Shown here piece after piece: positions 52,316-61,614 of a DNA stretch of 64,000 nucleotides (positions within the stretch are counted from its first letter, which is position 1; each line of letters opens with the position of its first letter). Location: contig NZ_JADBEK010000001.1 of NCBI RefSeq assembly GCF_014873145.1, forward strand, positions 4,526,001 through 4,590,000, read 5' to 3'. A model generated the notes under the pieces. The model did not search any database, had not been told where the DNA came from, and saw nothing but the letters and a program-made list of their open reading frames with translations. The translations under genes and the position numbers were made by a program. The stretch is from Nonomuraea angiospora. GTDB lineage: Bacteria > Actinomycetota > Actinomycetes > Streptosporangiales > Streptosporangiaceae.

Positions 52316-53761
52316 ATGTCACCAAGCGTCGCGATCGTCGGAGCGGGGTTCGGCGGACTGTGCATGGCGATCCGGCTCGAACGAGCCGGGATCCGCTCGT
52401 ACACGGTCTTCGAGAGGGCGGACGACCTCGGGGGCACCTGGCGCGACAACAGCTACCCCGGGGCGGGGTGCGACATCCCCTCGCATCTTTACTCGTACTC
52501 ATTCGAGAGGTACGCGAGCTGGACCCGCCGTTACCCAGAACAGCCCGAAATTCTTGCATATCTTGAACATTGCGCCGATAAATACGACGTCAGGCGAAAA
52601 ATCCGGTTCGGTGCGGAAGTTCAGCGCGCCGAATTCGACGGCGCCAGGTGGCAGGTGACGAGCGGCGACCGCACCGAGCCGTTCGACGTGGTCGTCACCG
52701 GCACGGGCCAGCTCAACCGCCCACACCTACCCGAGATTCCCGGAATGCCAGACTTCGAGGGCGTCTCCTTCCACTCCGCCCGCTGGGACCACGCCCACGA
52801 CCTCACCGGCCGCCGCGTCGCGGTGATCGGGAACGGGTCGTCGGCGGCCCAGTTCATCCCCCGCATCGCGGAGCGGGTCGAGCGCCTGTACGTCTTCCAG
52901 CGCACCCCCAACTGGGTCATCCCCAAGCCGGACGCCGCCTTCGGACCGCTGGCCAGGCTCGGGTTCCGGGTCGTCCCCGGCCTCCAGCGCGCCTACCGCG
53001 AGTGGATCTACCGCTACGCCGAGGCCGCCCTCTATCCCGCGCTCGCCCAGGGCTGGAGCGCGGACCTGCTCAGGAGACGCGCCCTGCGGCACCTGCACGA
53101 CCAGGTGCCCGACCCGGCCCTGCGGGCCAAGCTCACGCCCGACTACCCGCCGGGCTGCAAGCGGGTCGTCATCGACAGCGCCTTCTATCCCGCGCTGACC
53201 AGGCCCAACGTCGACGTGGTGACGGACGGGATCGTACGGGTCACGCCCACGGGCGTCGAGACCACCGAGGGCCCGCACGAGGTGGACACGATCGTCTACG
53301 CCACCGGCTTCCGGAGCACCGAGTTCCTGGCCCCCATGGAGATCACCGGGTCCGACGGCCGCACGCTGGAGGAGCAGTGGAAGGGCGGCCCCGAGGCGTA
53401 CCTGGGCATCTCCGTGCCGAACTTCCCCAACCTCTTTCTCCTGTACGGGCCCAACACCAACCTGGGCCACAACTCGATCGTCTTCATGATCGAGTGCCAG
53501 GTGGAGCACATCATGTCCTGCCTGCCGTACCTGTCCGCCAACGGGCCGATCGAGGTGCGGCCCGAGGTGATGGCGGCCTGGCGCGGCCAGCTCGACGCGG
53601 CGATGGCGCGGATGGTGTGGGGCGGGGGGTGCCGGAGCTGGTACAAGACGGCCGAGGGCCGCGTGACGAACAACTGGCCGGGCCCCACCACCCTCTACCG
53701 CCGGCTCACCGCCAGACCCCCGGCCCCCGCCTACCGCCCCATCGCCCTGCGGACGCCGTAG
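52316..53761 (+). CDS. Baeyer-Villiger-type flavin monooxygenase
   Basis: A 481-residue NAD(P)H- and FAD-dependent oxygenase. It has the FAD Rossmann motif VAIVGAGFGGLCMAIRLERAG, GGTWRDNSYPGAGCDIPSHLYSYSF, the BVMO fingerprint FEGVSFHSARWDHA (FxGxxxHxxxW), the NADP motif VAVIGNGSSAAQFIPRI and the ATGF variant YATGFRSTEFLAPM. It would insert oxygen next to a ketone or oxidise a heteroatom. CGGAGGG precedes the ATG. It is divergent from nif3; no obvious partner genes. Confidence 0.93.
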   Translation: MSPSVAIVGAGFGGLCMAIRLERAGIRSYTVFERADDLGGTWRDNSYPGAGCDIPSHLYSYSFERYASWTRRYPEQPEILAYLEHCADKYDVRRKIRFGAEVQRAEFDGARWQVTSGDRTEPFDVVVTGTGQLNRPHLPEIPGMPDFEGVSFHSARWDHAHDLTGRRVAVIGNGSSAAQFIPRIAERVERLYVFQRTPNWVIPKPDAAFGPLARLGFRVVPGLQRAYREWIYRYAEAALYPALAQGWSADLLRRRALRHLHDQVPDPALRAKLTPDYPPGCKRVVIDSAFYPALTRPNVDVVTDGIVRVTPTGVETTEGPHEVDTIVYATGFRSTEFLAPMEITGSDGRTLEEQWKGGPEAYLGISVPNFPNLFLLYGPNTNLGHNSIVFMIECQVEHIMSCLPYLSANGPIEVRPEVMAAWRGQLDAAMARMVWGGGCRSWYKTAEGRVTNNWPGPTTLYRRLTARPPAPAYRPIALRTP

Positions 53762-53901
53762 GCGCGACGGCGGCCCGGCACGCGGGCGCAAGGAGGCCTC
53801 CGGTGGCGCTGATGAGCGCGCCGGGCCGCGGGTGGACGACCTGTGGGCGCACGCCGGCGTCCGCGCGACGGAGCCGCGCGCGGGCGTGCGTAAATGGAAG
53901 G

Positions 53902-54648
53902 ATGAACGGTGGTGTGAAGATCAGGGAGTTGCGGGAGATCGGCGAGTTCGAGGCGGTCTGCCGGCTCTTCGACGACATCTGGCACCCGGCGCCGCACAAC
54001 CCGCCCGTGACGATGGAGCTGATGATCGGGTTCGCGCACACGGGCAACTACGTGGCGGGCGCCTACGACGAGGGCGGCACGCTCGTGGGCGCCTCGGTCG
54101 GCTTCAGGGCGGCGGATCGGACGCTGCACTCGCACGTGACCGGCGCCGTCATCGGCAGGGGCATCGGCCGCGCGCTCAAGTCGCACCAGCGCGAGTGGTG
54201 CCTGGAGCAGGGGCTGGAGCGGATCACCTGGACGTTCGACCCACTCGTCCGCAGGAACGCCCGGTTCAACCTGGTCAAGCTGGGCGCCATGCCGGAGGAG
54301 TACCTGGAGGACTTCTACGGGAAGATGGCCGACGCGATCAACGAGGGGGACGCGTCCGACCGGCTGCTGGCGGTGTGGCGCCTGACGGATCCGGTGAAAC
54401 CCGGCGAGCCGCCCGCCGCCGAGGTGCTCCTGTCGGACGAGGGCGGGTGGCCCGTGGCCAAGGAGGCGCGGGGCGGCACGGTGCTCGTGGGGACGCCGGC
54501 GGACGTCGAGCGGCTGCGGCGCGAGGAGCCGGCGGCGGCCGCGGCGTGGCGGCTGGCCGTGCGCGAGGCGCTTGGCGGGCTCATGAAGTCGGGCTGGCGT
54601 GTCGTGGGTTTCACCGAACGCGGTGAATACGTGATAACGACAGGTTGA
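53902..54648 (+). CDS. GNAT-related acetyltransferase (COG3375 type)
   Basis: A 248-residue protein resembling predicted acetyltransferases of the YkwB/COG3375 group. Features are a short N-terminal IRELREIGEFEAVCRLFDDIW, LHSHVTGAVIGRGIGRALKSHQREWCLEQGLERITWTFDPLVRRNARFNLVKLGAMPEEYLEDFYG and a C-terminal variable domain. The ATG at 53902 sits on the GGAAGG site; GTG 53914 would have better spacing and is an alternative. Substrate unknown. Confidence 0.85.
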   Translation: MNGGVKIRELREIGEFEAVCRLFDDIWHPAPHNPPVTMELMIGFAHTGNYVAGAYDEGGTLVGASVGFRAADRTLHSHVTGAVIGRGIGRALKSHQREWCLEQGLERITWTFDPLVRRNARFNLVKLGAMPEEYLEDFYGKMADAINEGDASDRLLAVWRLTDPVKPGEPPAAEVLLSDEGGWPVAKEARGGTVLVGTPADVERLRREEPAAAAAWRLAVREALGGLMKSGWRVVGFTERGEYVITTG

Positions 54649-54718
54649 CCAGCTATTCCACCAGAGTTTCCGGTCTCTGTAATGTGGCGGCTAGGCAACG
54701 CTTAGCAAGGAGATTCGC

Positions 54719-56149
54719 ATGGCGGAGTTCACCCCGACCGTTCCCGCGCGAGTCCTACCGTCCGTCACCGTCCGCGACCTGCCCGACCCTCCCCGATCGA
54801 CCTGGCGCATCATCGGCCCGGGGCTGGTCGGCGCGGGTGTGGGGCTGGCGTCGGGCGAATTCATTCTCTGGCCGTACATCGCCTCCCAAGTCGGGCTCAT
54901 CTTCGTCTGGGGAGCCGCGATCGGCATCATCACGCAGTGGTTCCTGAACATGGAGATCGAGCGCTACACGCTGGCCACCGGCGAGACCGCGCTCACCGGC
55001 TTCAGCCGCATGTGGAAACACTGGGGCCTGGTCTTCGTGGTGATGACGCTCTGCTCGAACCTCTGGCCCGGCTGGGTCACCACGTCCGCGACGATGGTGA
55101 CGTACCTGACCGGGTCGGGCGCGGGCAGCGTGCGGTGGATCGCCATCGGCATGCTCCTCGTGATCGCGCTCGGCCTGACGCTGGCGCCGGTGATCTACAC
55201 CGCGCTCGAACGGGTCATCTTCGTGAAGATCATCCTGGTGGCCACGCTGATCCTGGTCGCCGTCCTGTTCGCGATCAACGCGGAGAGCTGGGTCCAGCTC
55301 GGCAAGGGCCTGACCGTCGGCGCCGGGTTCCCGGTGCCGCCGCTGGAGTTCTCGGTGCTGATGGGCGCCATCGCCTACGCCGGCGCCGGCGGCGGCCAGA
55401 ACCTCTGCCAGAGCAACTGGATCCGCGACAAGGGCTTCGGCATGGGCCAGTACGTGCCGCGCCTGGTCAGCCCGGTGACCGGCCAGGAGGAGGCGGCCGC
55501 CTCGACCGGCTTCCAGTTCGCGCCCACCAAGGAGAACCTGGCGCGCTGGCGGCAGTGGTGGCGCTTCGCGAACATCGAGCAGGCCTGGACGTTCGCCGTG
55601 GTGTCGTTCGTGACGATCGCGTTCATGTCGATGCTGGCCTACTCCACCGTGTTCGGCCGCGAGGGGCTGGCCAACAGCATCCAGTTCCTGCAGGTCGAGG
55701 GCCAGGTGCTGCAGGAGGTCGTCGGGCCGTGGTTCGGCGTGCTGTTCTGGGTGATCGGGGCGCTGGCGCTGTTCGCCTCCGCCATGGGCATCGTCGACTA
55801 CACCTCGCGGCTGGCCTCCGACACGATCAAGACGGTCTACCTGCGTGACAAGCCCGTCTCGGTGAACCGCGTCTACTTCTACACCGTCTGGGCGATGGCG
55901 CTGATCGGGATCGCGGTCCTGCTGGCGGGCTTCGACCAGCCGCTCATCCTGCTGGTGTTCTCGGCGTGCTTCGCGGCCGTGATGATGTTCGTGTACTCGA
56001 TCCTGCTGATCATCCTCAACCGGCGGTCGCTGCCCGAGCCCATCAAGGTGCGCTCGTACCGGCTCGGCGCGCTGATCTGGTCGGTGGCCTTCTTCGGCAC
56101 GCTGACCGTGCTGGTCGTCATCCAGCAGGCGGAGAAGCTGTTCGGCTGA
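54719..56149 (+). CDS. NRAMP-family-like transporter lacking the DPGN metal motif
   Basis: A 476-residue membrane protein with about 11 TM helices and NRAMP-type order. The usual TM1 motif DPGN is replaced by LVGAGVGLASGEFILWPY, and the TM6 MPHN region is replaced by YAGAGGGQNLCQSNW. These are positions that hold Mn2+/Fe2+ in canonical carriers, so the substrate is probably different. AAGGAG lies six bases before the ATG. It precedes the SoxR-type promoter region of the next gene but is likely a separate transcript. Confidence 0.85.
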   Translation: MAEFTPTVPARVLPSVTVRDLPDPPRSTWRIIGPGLVGAGVGLASGEFILWPYIASQVGLIFVWGAAIGIITQWFLNMEIERYTLATGETALTGFSRMWKHWGLVFVVMTLCSNLWPGWVTTSATMVTYLTGSGAGSVRWIAIGMLLVIALGLTLAPVIYTALERVIFVKIILVATLILVAVLFAINAESWVQLGKGLTVGAGFPVPPLEFSVLMGAIAYAGAGGGQNLCQSNWIRDKGFGMGQYVPRLVSPVTGQEEAAASTGFQFAPTKENLARWRQWWRFANIEQAWTFAVVSFVTIAFMSMLAYSTVFGREGLANSIQFLQVEGQVLQEVVGPWFGVLFWVIGALALFASAMGIVDYTSRLASDTIKTVYLRDKPVSVNRVYFYTVWAMALIGIAVLLAGFDQPLILLVFSACFAAVMMFVYSILLIILNRRSLPEPIKVRSYRLGALIWSVAFFGTLTVLVVIQQAEKLFG

Positions 56150-56175
56150 TCGCAGTGGAGTGACCTGCCCCGGAT

Positions 56176-56206
56176 TTGACCTCAACCTCGCTTGAGGTTA
56201 CAGACT
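56176..56206 (+). promoter_or_regulatory. SoxR/MerR-type promoter of the tandem oxidoreductase gene
   Basis: -35 TTGACC (56176-56181) and -10 CAGACT (56201-56206) are separated by 19 bp, the overlong spacing typical of MerR-family activation. The spacer holds the dyad CCTCAACCTCGCTTGAGG (56180-56197), which has the same CCTCAA-N6-TTGAGG arms as the SoxR box of E. coli soxS (recalled). The ATG at 56214 is eight bases after the -10, so the transcript is probably leaderless. Confidence 0.8.
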
Positions 56207-56213
56207 CGGCCGC

Positions 56214-58013
56214 ATGAACGTGATCGAGGTGACGAGGTTCGGCGGTCCCGAGGTGCTGGAGGTCCGGCAGGCGCCGGAGCCGGAGGCCGGCCCGGGGCAG
56301 GTGCTCATCGGCGTGTCGGCGGTGGACGTGATGTCGCTGGACGCGCAGTTGCGGACCGGGTGGGGGCAGGAGTGGTTCCCCGGCGAGCCTCCGTTCGTGC
56401 CCGGCACCGGCGTGGCCGGGCAGGTGCTGTCGGCAGGCGACGGGGTGGACGGCGCGTGGGCGGGGCGGCGGGTGGCCGCGTTCCTGCCGGGCGGCGGCGC
56501 GTACGCCGAGCGGGTCGTGGCCGGCGTCGAGACGGTGGTCGAGGTGCCCGACGAGGTGCCCCTGTGGCGGGCGGCCGCGCTGATCCAGGTCGGGCCCGCG
56601 GCCCTGAGCCTGGTGGAGGCGGCCGAGCTGAAGCCCGGGACGCGGGTGCTGGTCACGGGGGCCGGCGGGGCGCTGGGGCTGCCGATCGTGCGGCTGGCGA
56701 GCGCGGCGGGGGCCCAGGTGACGGCCGCCGCCCGCGGCGCGGCGAAGCGGGCCGCGGCCCTGGACATGGGCGCGGCGCGGGCCGTCGGCTACGACGAGCT
56801 CGGCGGGCCCTTCGACGTCGTGTTCGACGGGGTCAGCGGGGAGGTCGGCGGCGCCGCGTACGAGCTGGTCGAGCCCGGCGGCACGTTCTTCGCCTACGGC
56901 GTGCCGAGCGGCTCGACCGCCCAGATCAAGCCGGGGGCCGCGCGGGTGGTGGGCATGGAGCAGGTCCAGTTCGCCCCGGACGAGTTCCGGCGGCTGGCCC
57001 GCCGGGCCCTGGAACACGACACCCTCACGACCGTCGTGGGGCTGGCCGTGCCGCTGGAGCGGGCGCACGAGGCCCACGCCGCCCTGGAAAGCCGCGAGCT
57101 GGTCGGCAAGGCGGTCCTGCTGGTCACCGCCCAGGCCGCCCGCTACCACGCCCACGGCGGTCCGGAGGTGCTGGCGCTGGAGGAGATCCCGCTCCCCCAG
57201 CCCGGCCCGGGACAGGTGCGGATCGCGGTCAGGGCGGCCGGGGTCAACCCCATCGACTGGAAGATCCGCAGCGGCCTCATGGGCGCACCCCTCGGCGAGC
57301 CCCAGGGCACCGGGCTCGAACTGGCCGGGACGATCGACGCCATCGGCCCCGGGGTGACCGGCTGGCGGCTGGGGGATCCGGTGTTCGGTCAGATCAAGGG
57401 AGGGGCCGCCGCCACGCACGCGATCGGGGACGCGGGCCTGCTGACGGCCAAGCCGGACGATCTGACGTACGAGGAGGCCGCCGCGCTGCCCGTCGCCGTC
57501 GAGACGGCCGGGCGGGCGCTGGGTGCGCTGGGCCTGGAGGAGGGCCAGACGCTGCTGATCCACGCGGTCGCGGGCGGCGTCGGGCTGGCCGCCGCGCAGC
57601 TCGCCCTCGCCGCGGGCGCCCGGGTCGTCGGCACGGCCGGCGAGCGCCATCACGCCTTCCTGCGCGGCCTCGGCGTCCACCCGGTCACGTACGGCGAGGG
57701 CCTGGAGGAGCGCCTTCCCGGCCCCGTCGACCGGGTGCTGGACGCCTCGGGCAGAGGCGAGCTGGAGCTGTCGGTGAAGCTGGCCGGCGACCCCGCCCAC
57801 GTGATCAGCATCGCCGACCGGGCCGGCGCGGCCAGGCTCGGCGTGCGCTTCTCGTCCGGGGGCGCGAAAGGGCCGGTGGATCCCCAGAACGTCCGGATCC
57901 CCATCGCGGAGGCGTTCCCCCTGGAGCGGATCGCCGACGCGCACCGGCGCAGCGAGGACGGCCACTTCCTGGGCAAGATCGTGGTGAACACGGAAGGGAT
58001 CTTGCCGCGATAA
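56214..58013 (+). CDS. Tandem fusion of two quinone-oxidoreductase-type MDR enzymes
   Basis: A 599-residue protein with two complete zinc-free medium-chain reductase modules in one frame. Module 1 (about 1-305) starts MNVIEVTRFGGPEVLEVRQAPEP and has VTGAGGALGLPIVRLASAAGA. Module 2 (about 309-599) restarts YHAHGGPEVLALEEIPLPQPGPGQV and has IHAVAGGVGLAAAQLALAAGA. The join (VLLVTAQAARYHAHGG) has no start codon, so this is a real fusion. NADPH-dependent reduction of quinones or enones is expected. The SoxR-type promoter suggests induction by redox-cycling compounds. Confidence 0.9.
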   Translation: MNVIEVTRFGGPEVLEVRQAPEPEAGPGQVLIGVSAVDVMSLDAQLRTGWGQEWFPGEPPFVPGTGVAGQVLSAGDGVDGAWAGRRVAAFLPGGGAYAERVVAGVETVVEVPDEVPLWRAAALIQVGPAALSLVEAAELKPGTRVLVTGAGGALGLPIVRLASAAGAQVTAAARGAAKRAAALDMGAARAVGYDELGGPFDVVFDGVSGEVGGAAYELVEPGGTFFAYGVPSGSTAQIKPGAARVVGMEQVQFAPDEFRRLARRALEHDTLTTVVGLAVPLERAHEAHAALESRELVGKAVLLVTAQAARYHAHGGPEVLALEEIPLPQPGPGQVRIAVRAAGVNPIDWKIRSGLMGAPLGEPQGTGLELAGTIDAIGPGVTGWRLGDPVFGQIKGGAAATHAIGDAGLLTAKPDDLTYEEAAALPVAVETAGRALGALGLEEGQTLLIHAVAGGVGLAAAQLALAAGARVVGTAGERHHAFLRGLGVHPVTYGEGLEERLPGPVDRVLDASGRGELELSVKLAGDPAHVISIADRAGAARLGVRFSSGGAKGPVDPQNVRIPIAEAFPLERIADAHRRSEDGHFLGKIVVNTEGILPR

Positions 58014-58031
58014 CGCGGCACACTGGTCTCC

Positions 58032-58988
58032 ATGCTGGAAACCTCGGCCCGCCTGCTGAAGCTCCTGTCCCTGCTCCAAGCGCGCCGGGACTGGACCGGC
58101 CCCGAACTGTCGTCCCGGCTCGGGGTCTCCACCAGGACGATCCGCAACGACGTCGAGCGCCTGCGCACGCTCGGCTACCCCGTGCACGCCACGCCCGGGG
58201 TCGCGGGCGGCTACCGGCTGGGCGCCGGGGCCGCGCTGCCGCCGCTGCTGCTCGACGACGAGGAGGCCGTCGCGGTGGCGGTCGGGCTCGGCCGGGCCGC
58301 GGGCGGCGGCGTCGAGGGCATCGAGGAGACCTCCGTGCGCGCCCTGGCCAAGCTGGAGCAGGTGCTCCCGTCCAGGCTGCGCCGCCGGGTGAACGCCCTC
58401 AACACCTACACCGTGCAAATCCCGGGCGACGTGCCCGCCGTACCCCCCGAGGTGCTGACCACGATCGCGAACGCGGCCCGCGACCACGAGCGGCTGCGCT
58501 TCGACTACACCGGCCACGACGGCGCGACGACCGTGCGGGACGTGGAGCCGCACCGCCTGGCGCACCGGCGCGGCCGCTGGTACCTCGTGGGGTACGACGT
58601 CGAGCGGCAGGGCTGGCGCACGTTCCGGGTGGACCGGGTGAGTCCGCGCACCCCGGCCGGGCCCAGGTTCACGCCGCGCGAGCCGCCGGAGGGCGGCGAC
58701 GTGGCCTCGTACGTGGAGAAGGGCGCCAACACGGCGACGTGGCGCCACCGGGCCACGGTGCTGGCGCACGCCCCGGCCGACCGGCTGGCCCACCTGCCGC
58801 TCGGGCTGGTGGTGGAGCCGGTGGACGAGGCCACCAGCCTGGTCAGGCTGGGCGGCGACGACCCGGACAGCATGGCCGTGTGGCTCGGGTTCATGGGCGT
58901 GGACTTCGAGGTGCTCGACCCGCCCGAGCTGGCCGAGGCCGTGCTGAGGCTCTCCGAGCGCTACCGGCGGGCGGTCAGCGAACGGTAG
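58032..58988 (+). CDS. HTH-WYL transcriptional regulator (YafY type)
   Basis: A 318-residue regulator. An N-terminal winged helix-turn-helix (ARLLKLLSLLQARRDWTGPELSSRLGVSTRTIRNDVERLRTLGYPV) is followed by GGYRLGAGAALPPLLLDDEEAVAVAVGL and a WYL ligand-sensing domain (WYLVGYDVERQGWRTFRVDRV), then a WCX extension. It starts 18 bp after the tandem oxidoreductase gene and is probably co-transcribed. It may control that gene or an unlinked one; most WYL targets are local. Confidence 0.9.
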   Translation: MLETSARLLKLLSLLQARRDWTGPELSSRLGVSTRTIRNDVERLRTLGYPVHATPGVAGGYRLGAGAALPPLLLDDEEAVAVAVGLGRAAGGGVEGIEETSVRALAKLEQVLPSRLRRRVNALNTYTVQIPGDVPAVPPEVLTTIANAARDHERLRFDYTGHDGATTVRDVEPHRLAHRRGRWYLVGYDVERQGWRTFRVDRVSPRTPAGPRFTPREPPEGGDVASYVEKGANTATWRHRATVLAHAPADRLAHLPLGLVVEPVDEATSLVRLGGDDPDSMAVWLGFMGVDFEVLDPPELAEAVLRLSERYRRAVSER

Positions 58989-59023
58989 GGCCCCGGTCAG
59001 CGGCAGGCCCCAGGCTCGGGGGC

Positions 59024-60145
59024 ATGAACAACATGACGCGGGTGGCGGGCGGCAAGGACGATTTCCAGCTCGTGCATCACCTCACGCTCAGGGGCAGCCA
59101 GTTCGAGATCGGCAGGGCGCTCACCGAAGAGGCCCGCCGGCTGGGCTGGGCCCCCATGGCGGCCGACCCGGCGGTGAACCGGGCCCGCAGGACGTGGTTC
59201 GAGCGGCACTGGCCGCAGCACCACGCCCGCATGGACGGCGCGGCGGCGGTCCTCGGGCTCGACCCCGACCAGGACGAGCTGGCCCTCGACGGGCTGAACT
59301 ACGTCCCCGAGGGCTCCGGCTGCTCGGCCCTGTGGATCCCGCCGTCGGCCGCCACGGACGGCCACGGCCGGGTGGGGCGCAACTACGACTTCTTCCCCCT
59401 GACGAGCAGCGAGGTGATGGGCACCGCGCCCAGACCGGGCGAGCTGCCGATGGCCTCGCGCCCCTACGTGATCACGACGGTGCCCGACGAGGGGCTCGCC
59501 TCCACCGTGATCACCATGTCGGACCTCGACGGCTGCATGGACGGCATCAACTCGGCCGGCCTGGCGGTCATGCTGCTGGTGGCCGACTTCGAGCACGCCG
59601 CGCCGCCGGAGCACGTCTCGCCGCAGGTCGGGGTGGGGAGCGTGCAGCTGCCCAGGTTCCTGGTCGACACCTGCGAGAACGTGGAGCAGGCCAAGCAGGC
59701 GCTCCTGGGCGCCAAGCAGTACGACCACGGCCTCTCCCTGCACTACCTGGTGGCCGACGCCCACGGGCAGGCGTTCGTGTGGGAGCGCGGCAGGGACGGC
59801 CGCGAGCACATCGTCCAGCTCGGCGACGGCCCGCTCTGCGTCACCAACCACCTGCTGCACCGCCACTCCGACCCGATGAACCTGCCCGAGGACACCCCGG
59901 GCAGCTTCGGGACCTACGCGCGGCTGCGCACGCTGTACGAGCGCAGCAAGGGCGCCACCGTGTCACCGCGGGACCTGCGCGACCATCTGCGCGCGGTCCG
60001 GCAGGCCGAGGATCCGGCCCTGCCGTTCCGCACGTTGTGGACGACCGTCTTCGACACCGCCGACCGCACCCTGTCGGCCCGCTTCTACCTGGGAGACGGC
60101 CGGCGCTACAGCGAGGAGCTGGTCTTTCACCCCTCCGACAGGTAG
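59024..60145 (+). CDS. C45-type Ntn-hydrolase (acyl-CoA:6-APA acyltransferase / choloylglycine-hydrolase-like)
   Basis: A 373-residue N-terminal-nucleophile hydrolase family protein. The likely catalytic Cys is Cys100 in VPEGSGCSALWIPP, followed by GRVGRNYDFFPLTSSE (the RNYD motif shared with choloylglycine hydrolases), TVITMSDLDGCMDGINSAGLAVMLL and a C-terminal LCVTNHLLH. Members are usually cleaved before the Cys to expose the nucleophile. Possible substrates are acyl amides or acyl-CoA. ATG 59024 is used; ATG 59033 is an alternative. Its 3' end overlaps the acyl-CoA ligase by 19 bp. Confidence 0.85.
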   Translation: MNNMTRVAGGKDDFQLVHHLTLRGSQFEIGRALTEEARRLGWAPMAADPAVNRARRTWFERHWPQHHARMDGAAAVLGLDPDQDELALDGLNYVPEGSGCSALWIPPSAATDGHGRVGRNYDFFPLTSSEVMGTAPRPGELPMASRPYVITTVPDEGLASTVITMSDLDGCMDGINSAGLAVMLLVADFEHAAPPEHVSPQVGVGSVQLPRFLVDTCENVEQAKQALLGAKQYDHGLSLHYLVADAHGQAFVWERGRDGREHIVQLGDGPLCVTNHLLHRHSDPMNLPEDTPGSFGTYARLRTLYERSKGATVSPRDLRDHLRAVRQAEDPALPFRTLWTTVFDTADRTLSARFYLGDGRRYSEELVFHPSDR

Positions 60146-61614
60146 TCCTCGCGCACCTTGGAGCGCGACAGCTTGCCCGTGGGCGTGCGCGGCAGCAGGG
60201 AGCGGTATTCGATCTCCTTCGGCTGCTTGAACCTGGCGATGCGCGGCCCGCAGTGCTCCAGCAGCTCGGCGGTGAGCCGGGGGCCGGGCGTGACCCCTTC
60301 GGCGGGCTGGACGAGGGCGACCACGTTGTGGCCCCACTCCTCGTCCGGCACCCCGATGACGGCCACGTCCGCCACCGCCGGGTGCTCGAGCAGGGCGGCC
60401 TCGATCTCGGCGGGGTAGATGTTGACCCCGCCGGAGACGATCAGGTCGGTGCGCCGGTCGCACAGGAACAGGTAGCCGTCCTCGTCCAGGTAGCCGATGT
60501 CGCCCGGCGAGTACCACTCCCCCAGCATGCTGGCGGCCGTCTTCTCCGGGTCCTTGCGGTACTCGAACGTGCCCATGGCCGACTTGACGTAGATCAGGCC
60601 GGGCTCGCCGGGCGGCAGCTCGGCGCCGTCCTCATCGACGATCTTGGCCTCGAACGTGGGCGCCGGCCGCCCCACCGTGCCGGGCCTGGCCAGCCAGTCG
60701 TGCGGCTTGACCGCGAACGCGATCGTCGACTCGGTGGAGCCGTAGTACTCGTACAGCACCGGCCCCCACCAGTCCATGATCTGCTGCTTGACCGCGACGG
60801 GGCAGGCGGCGGCGGTGTGGATGACCTGGCGCAGGCTCGACACGTCGTACTTGCCCCTGACCTCCTCCGGAAGCTGCAGCATGCGGTGGAACATGGTCGG
60901 CACCATCATCGCGTTGTTGACCCGGTAGCGCTCGATGAGCTCCAGGATCGTCACCGGCTCGAACTTGGGCGCGACGACCACGACGTGCCCGAGGTGCAGC
61001 GCGAACTGGGTGTGCGCGCACGGCGCCGAGTGGTACATCGGCGAGGTCACCAGATGGACGTCGTCGCCCGGCCTGAGGTCCACGACCTCGCCGAGGAACC
61101 AGCGGAAGGCGGGCACCATCTGCTCGGGCGCGCCGCCCGGCAGCGGCCGCTGCACGCCCTTGGGGAAGCCGGTGGTGCCGGAGGTGTACCACATGACCGC
61201 CCCGGACGTCCGCTCGCCGGGCGCGTCGGCCGGCTGCCCCCCGGCCAGCCCCGCCGTGCCGATCTCCGCGCCGGGCACGGCGTGGTCGGGGCCGGTGACC
61301 ACGACCTTGGCGTCGCAGTCGGCCAGGATGTACGCCACCTCCGACGCCGTCAGGTGCCAGTTGATCGGCACGTAGTAGAGCCCGATCTGCGCGGTCGCCA
61401 TGACCATGACGATGGCGTCGATGCCGTTGGGCAGCACGCCCGCCACCACGTCGCCGGTGCCGAGCCCGCGGGCCCTGAGGCCGTGCGACACCTGGTTGAC
61501 CCGGGCGAGCAGCTCGCCGTAGGACGTCCTCGTGCCGTCGGAGTCGATCAGCGCGAGGCGGTCCGGGTCGGCGGCGGCGATGGCGTAGAAGCCGGGAAGC
61601 CCGCTGACGTCCAT
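60127..61614 (-). CDS. Acyl-CoA synthetase (FadD-type AMP-forming ligase)
   Basis: A 495-residue ANL-superfamily ligase. It has the P-loop YTSGTTGFPKGVQR, YEYYGSTESTIAFA, the GEWYSPGDIGYLDEDGYLFLCDRRTDLIVSGGVNIYPAEIEAALLEHP hinge region and the C-terminal catalytic Lys region RTPTGKLSRSKVRE. It activates a carboxylic acid as its CoA thioester. It abuts the two acyl-CoA dehydrogenase genes without a gap, so it forms the end of a fadE-fadE-fadD operon. Substrate could be a fatty, steroid-side-chain or aryl acid. Confidence 0.93.
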   Translation of the reverse strand: MDVSGLPGFYAIAAADPDRLALIDSDGTRTSYGELLARVNQVSHGLRARGLGTGDVVAGVLPNGIDAIVMVMATAQIGLYYVPINWHLTASEVAYILADCDAKVVVTGPDHAVPGAEIGTAGLAGGQPADAPGERTSGAVMWYTSGTTGFPKGVQRPLPGGAPEQMVPAFRWFLGEVVDLRPGDDVHLVTSPMYHSAPCAHTQFALHLGHVVVVAPKFEPVTILELIERYRVNNAMMVPTMFHRMLQLPEEVRGKYDVSSLRQVIHTAAACPVAVKQQIMDWWGPVLYEYYGSTESTIAFAVKPHDWLARPGTVGRPAPTFEAKIVDEDGAELPPGEPGLIYVKSAMGTFEYRKDPEKTAASMLGEWYSPGDIGYLDEDGYLFLCDRRTDLIVSGGVNIYPAEIEAALLEHPAVADVAVIGVPDEEWGHNVVALVQPAEGVTPGPRLTAELLEHCGPRIARFKQPKEIEYRSLLPRTPTGKLSRSKVREDYLSEG

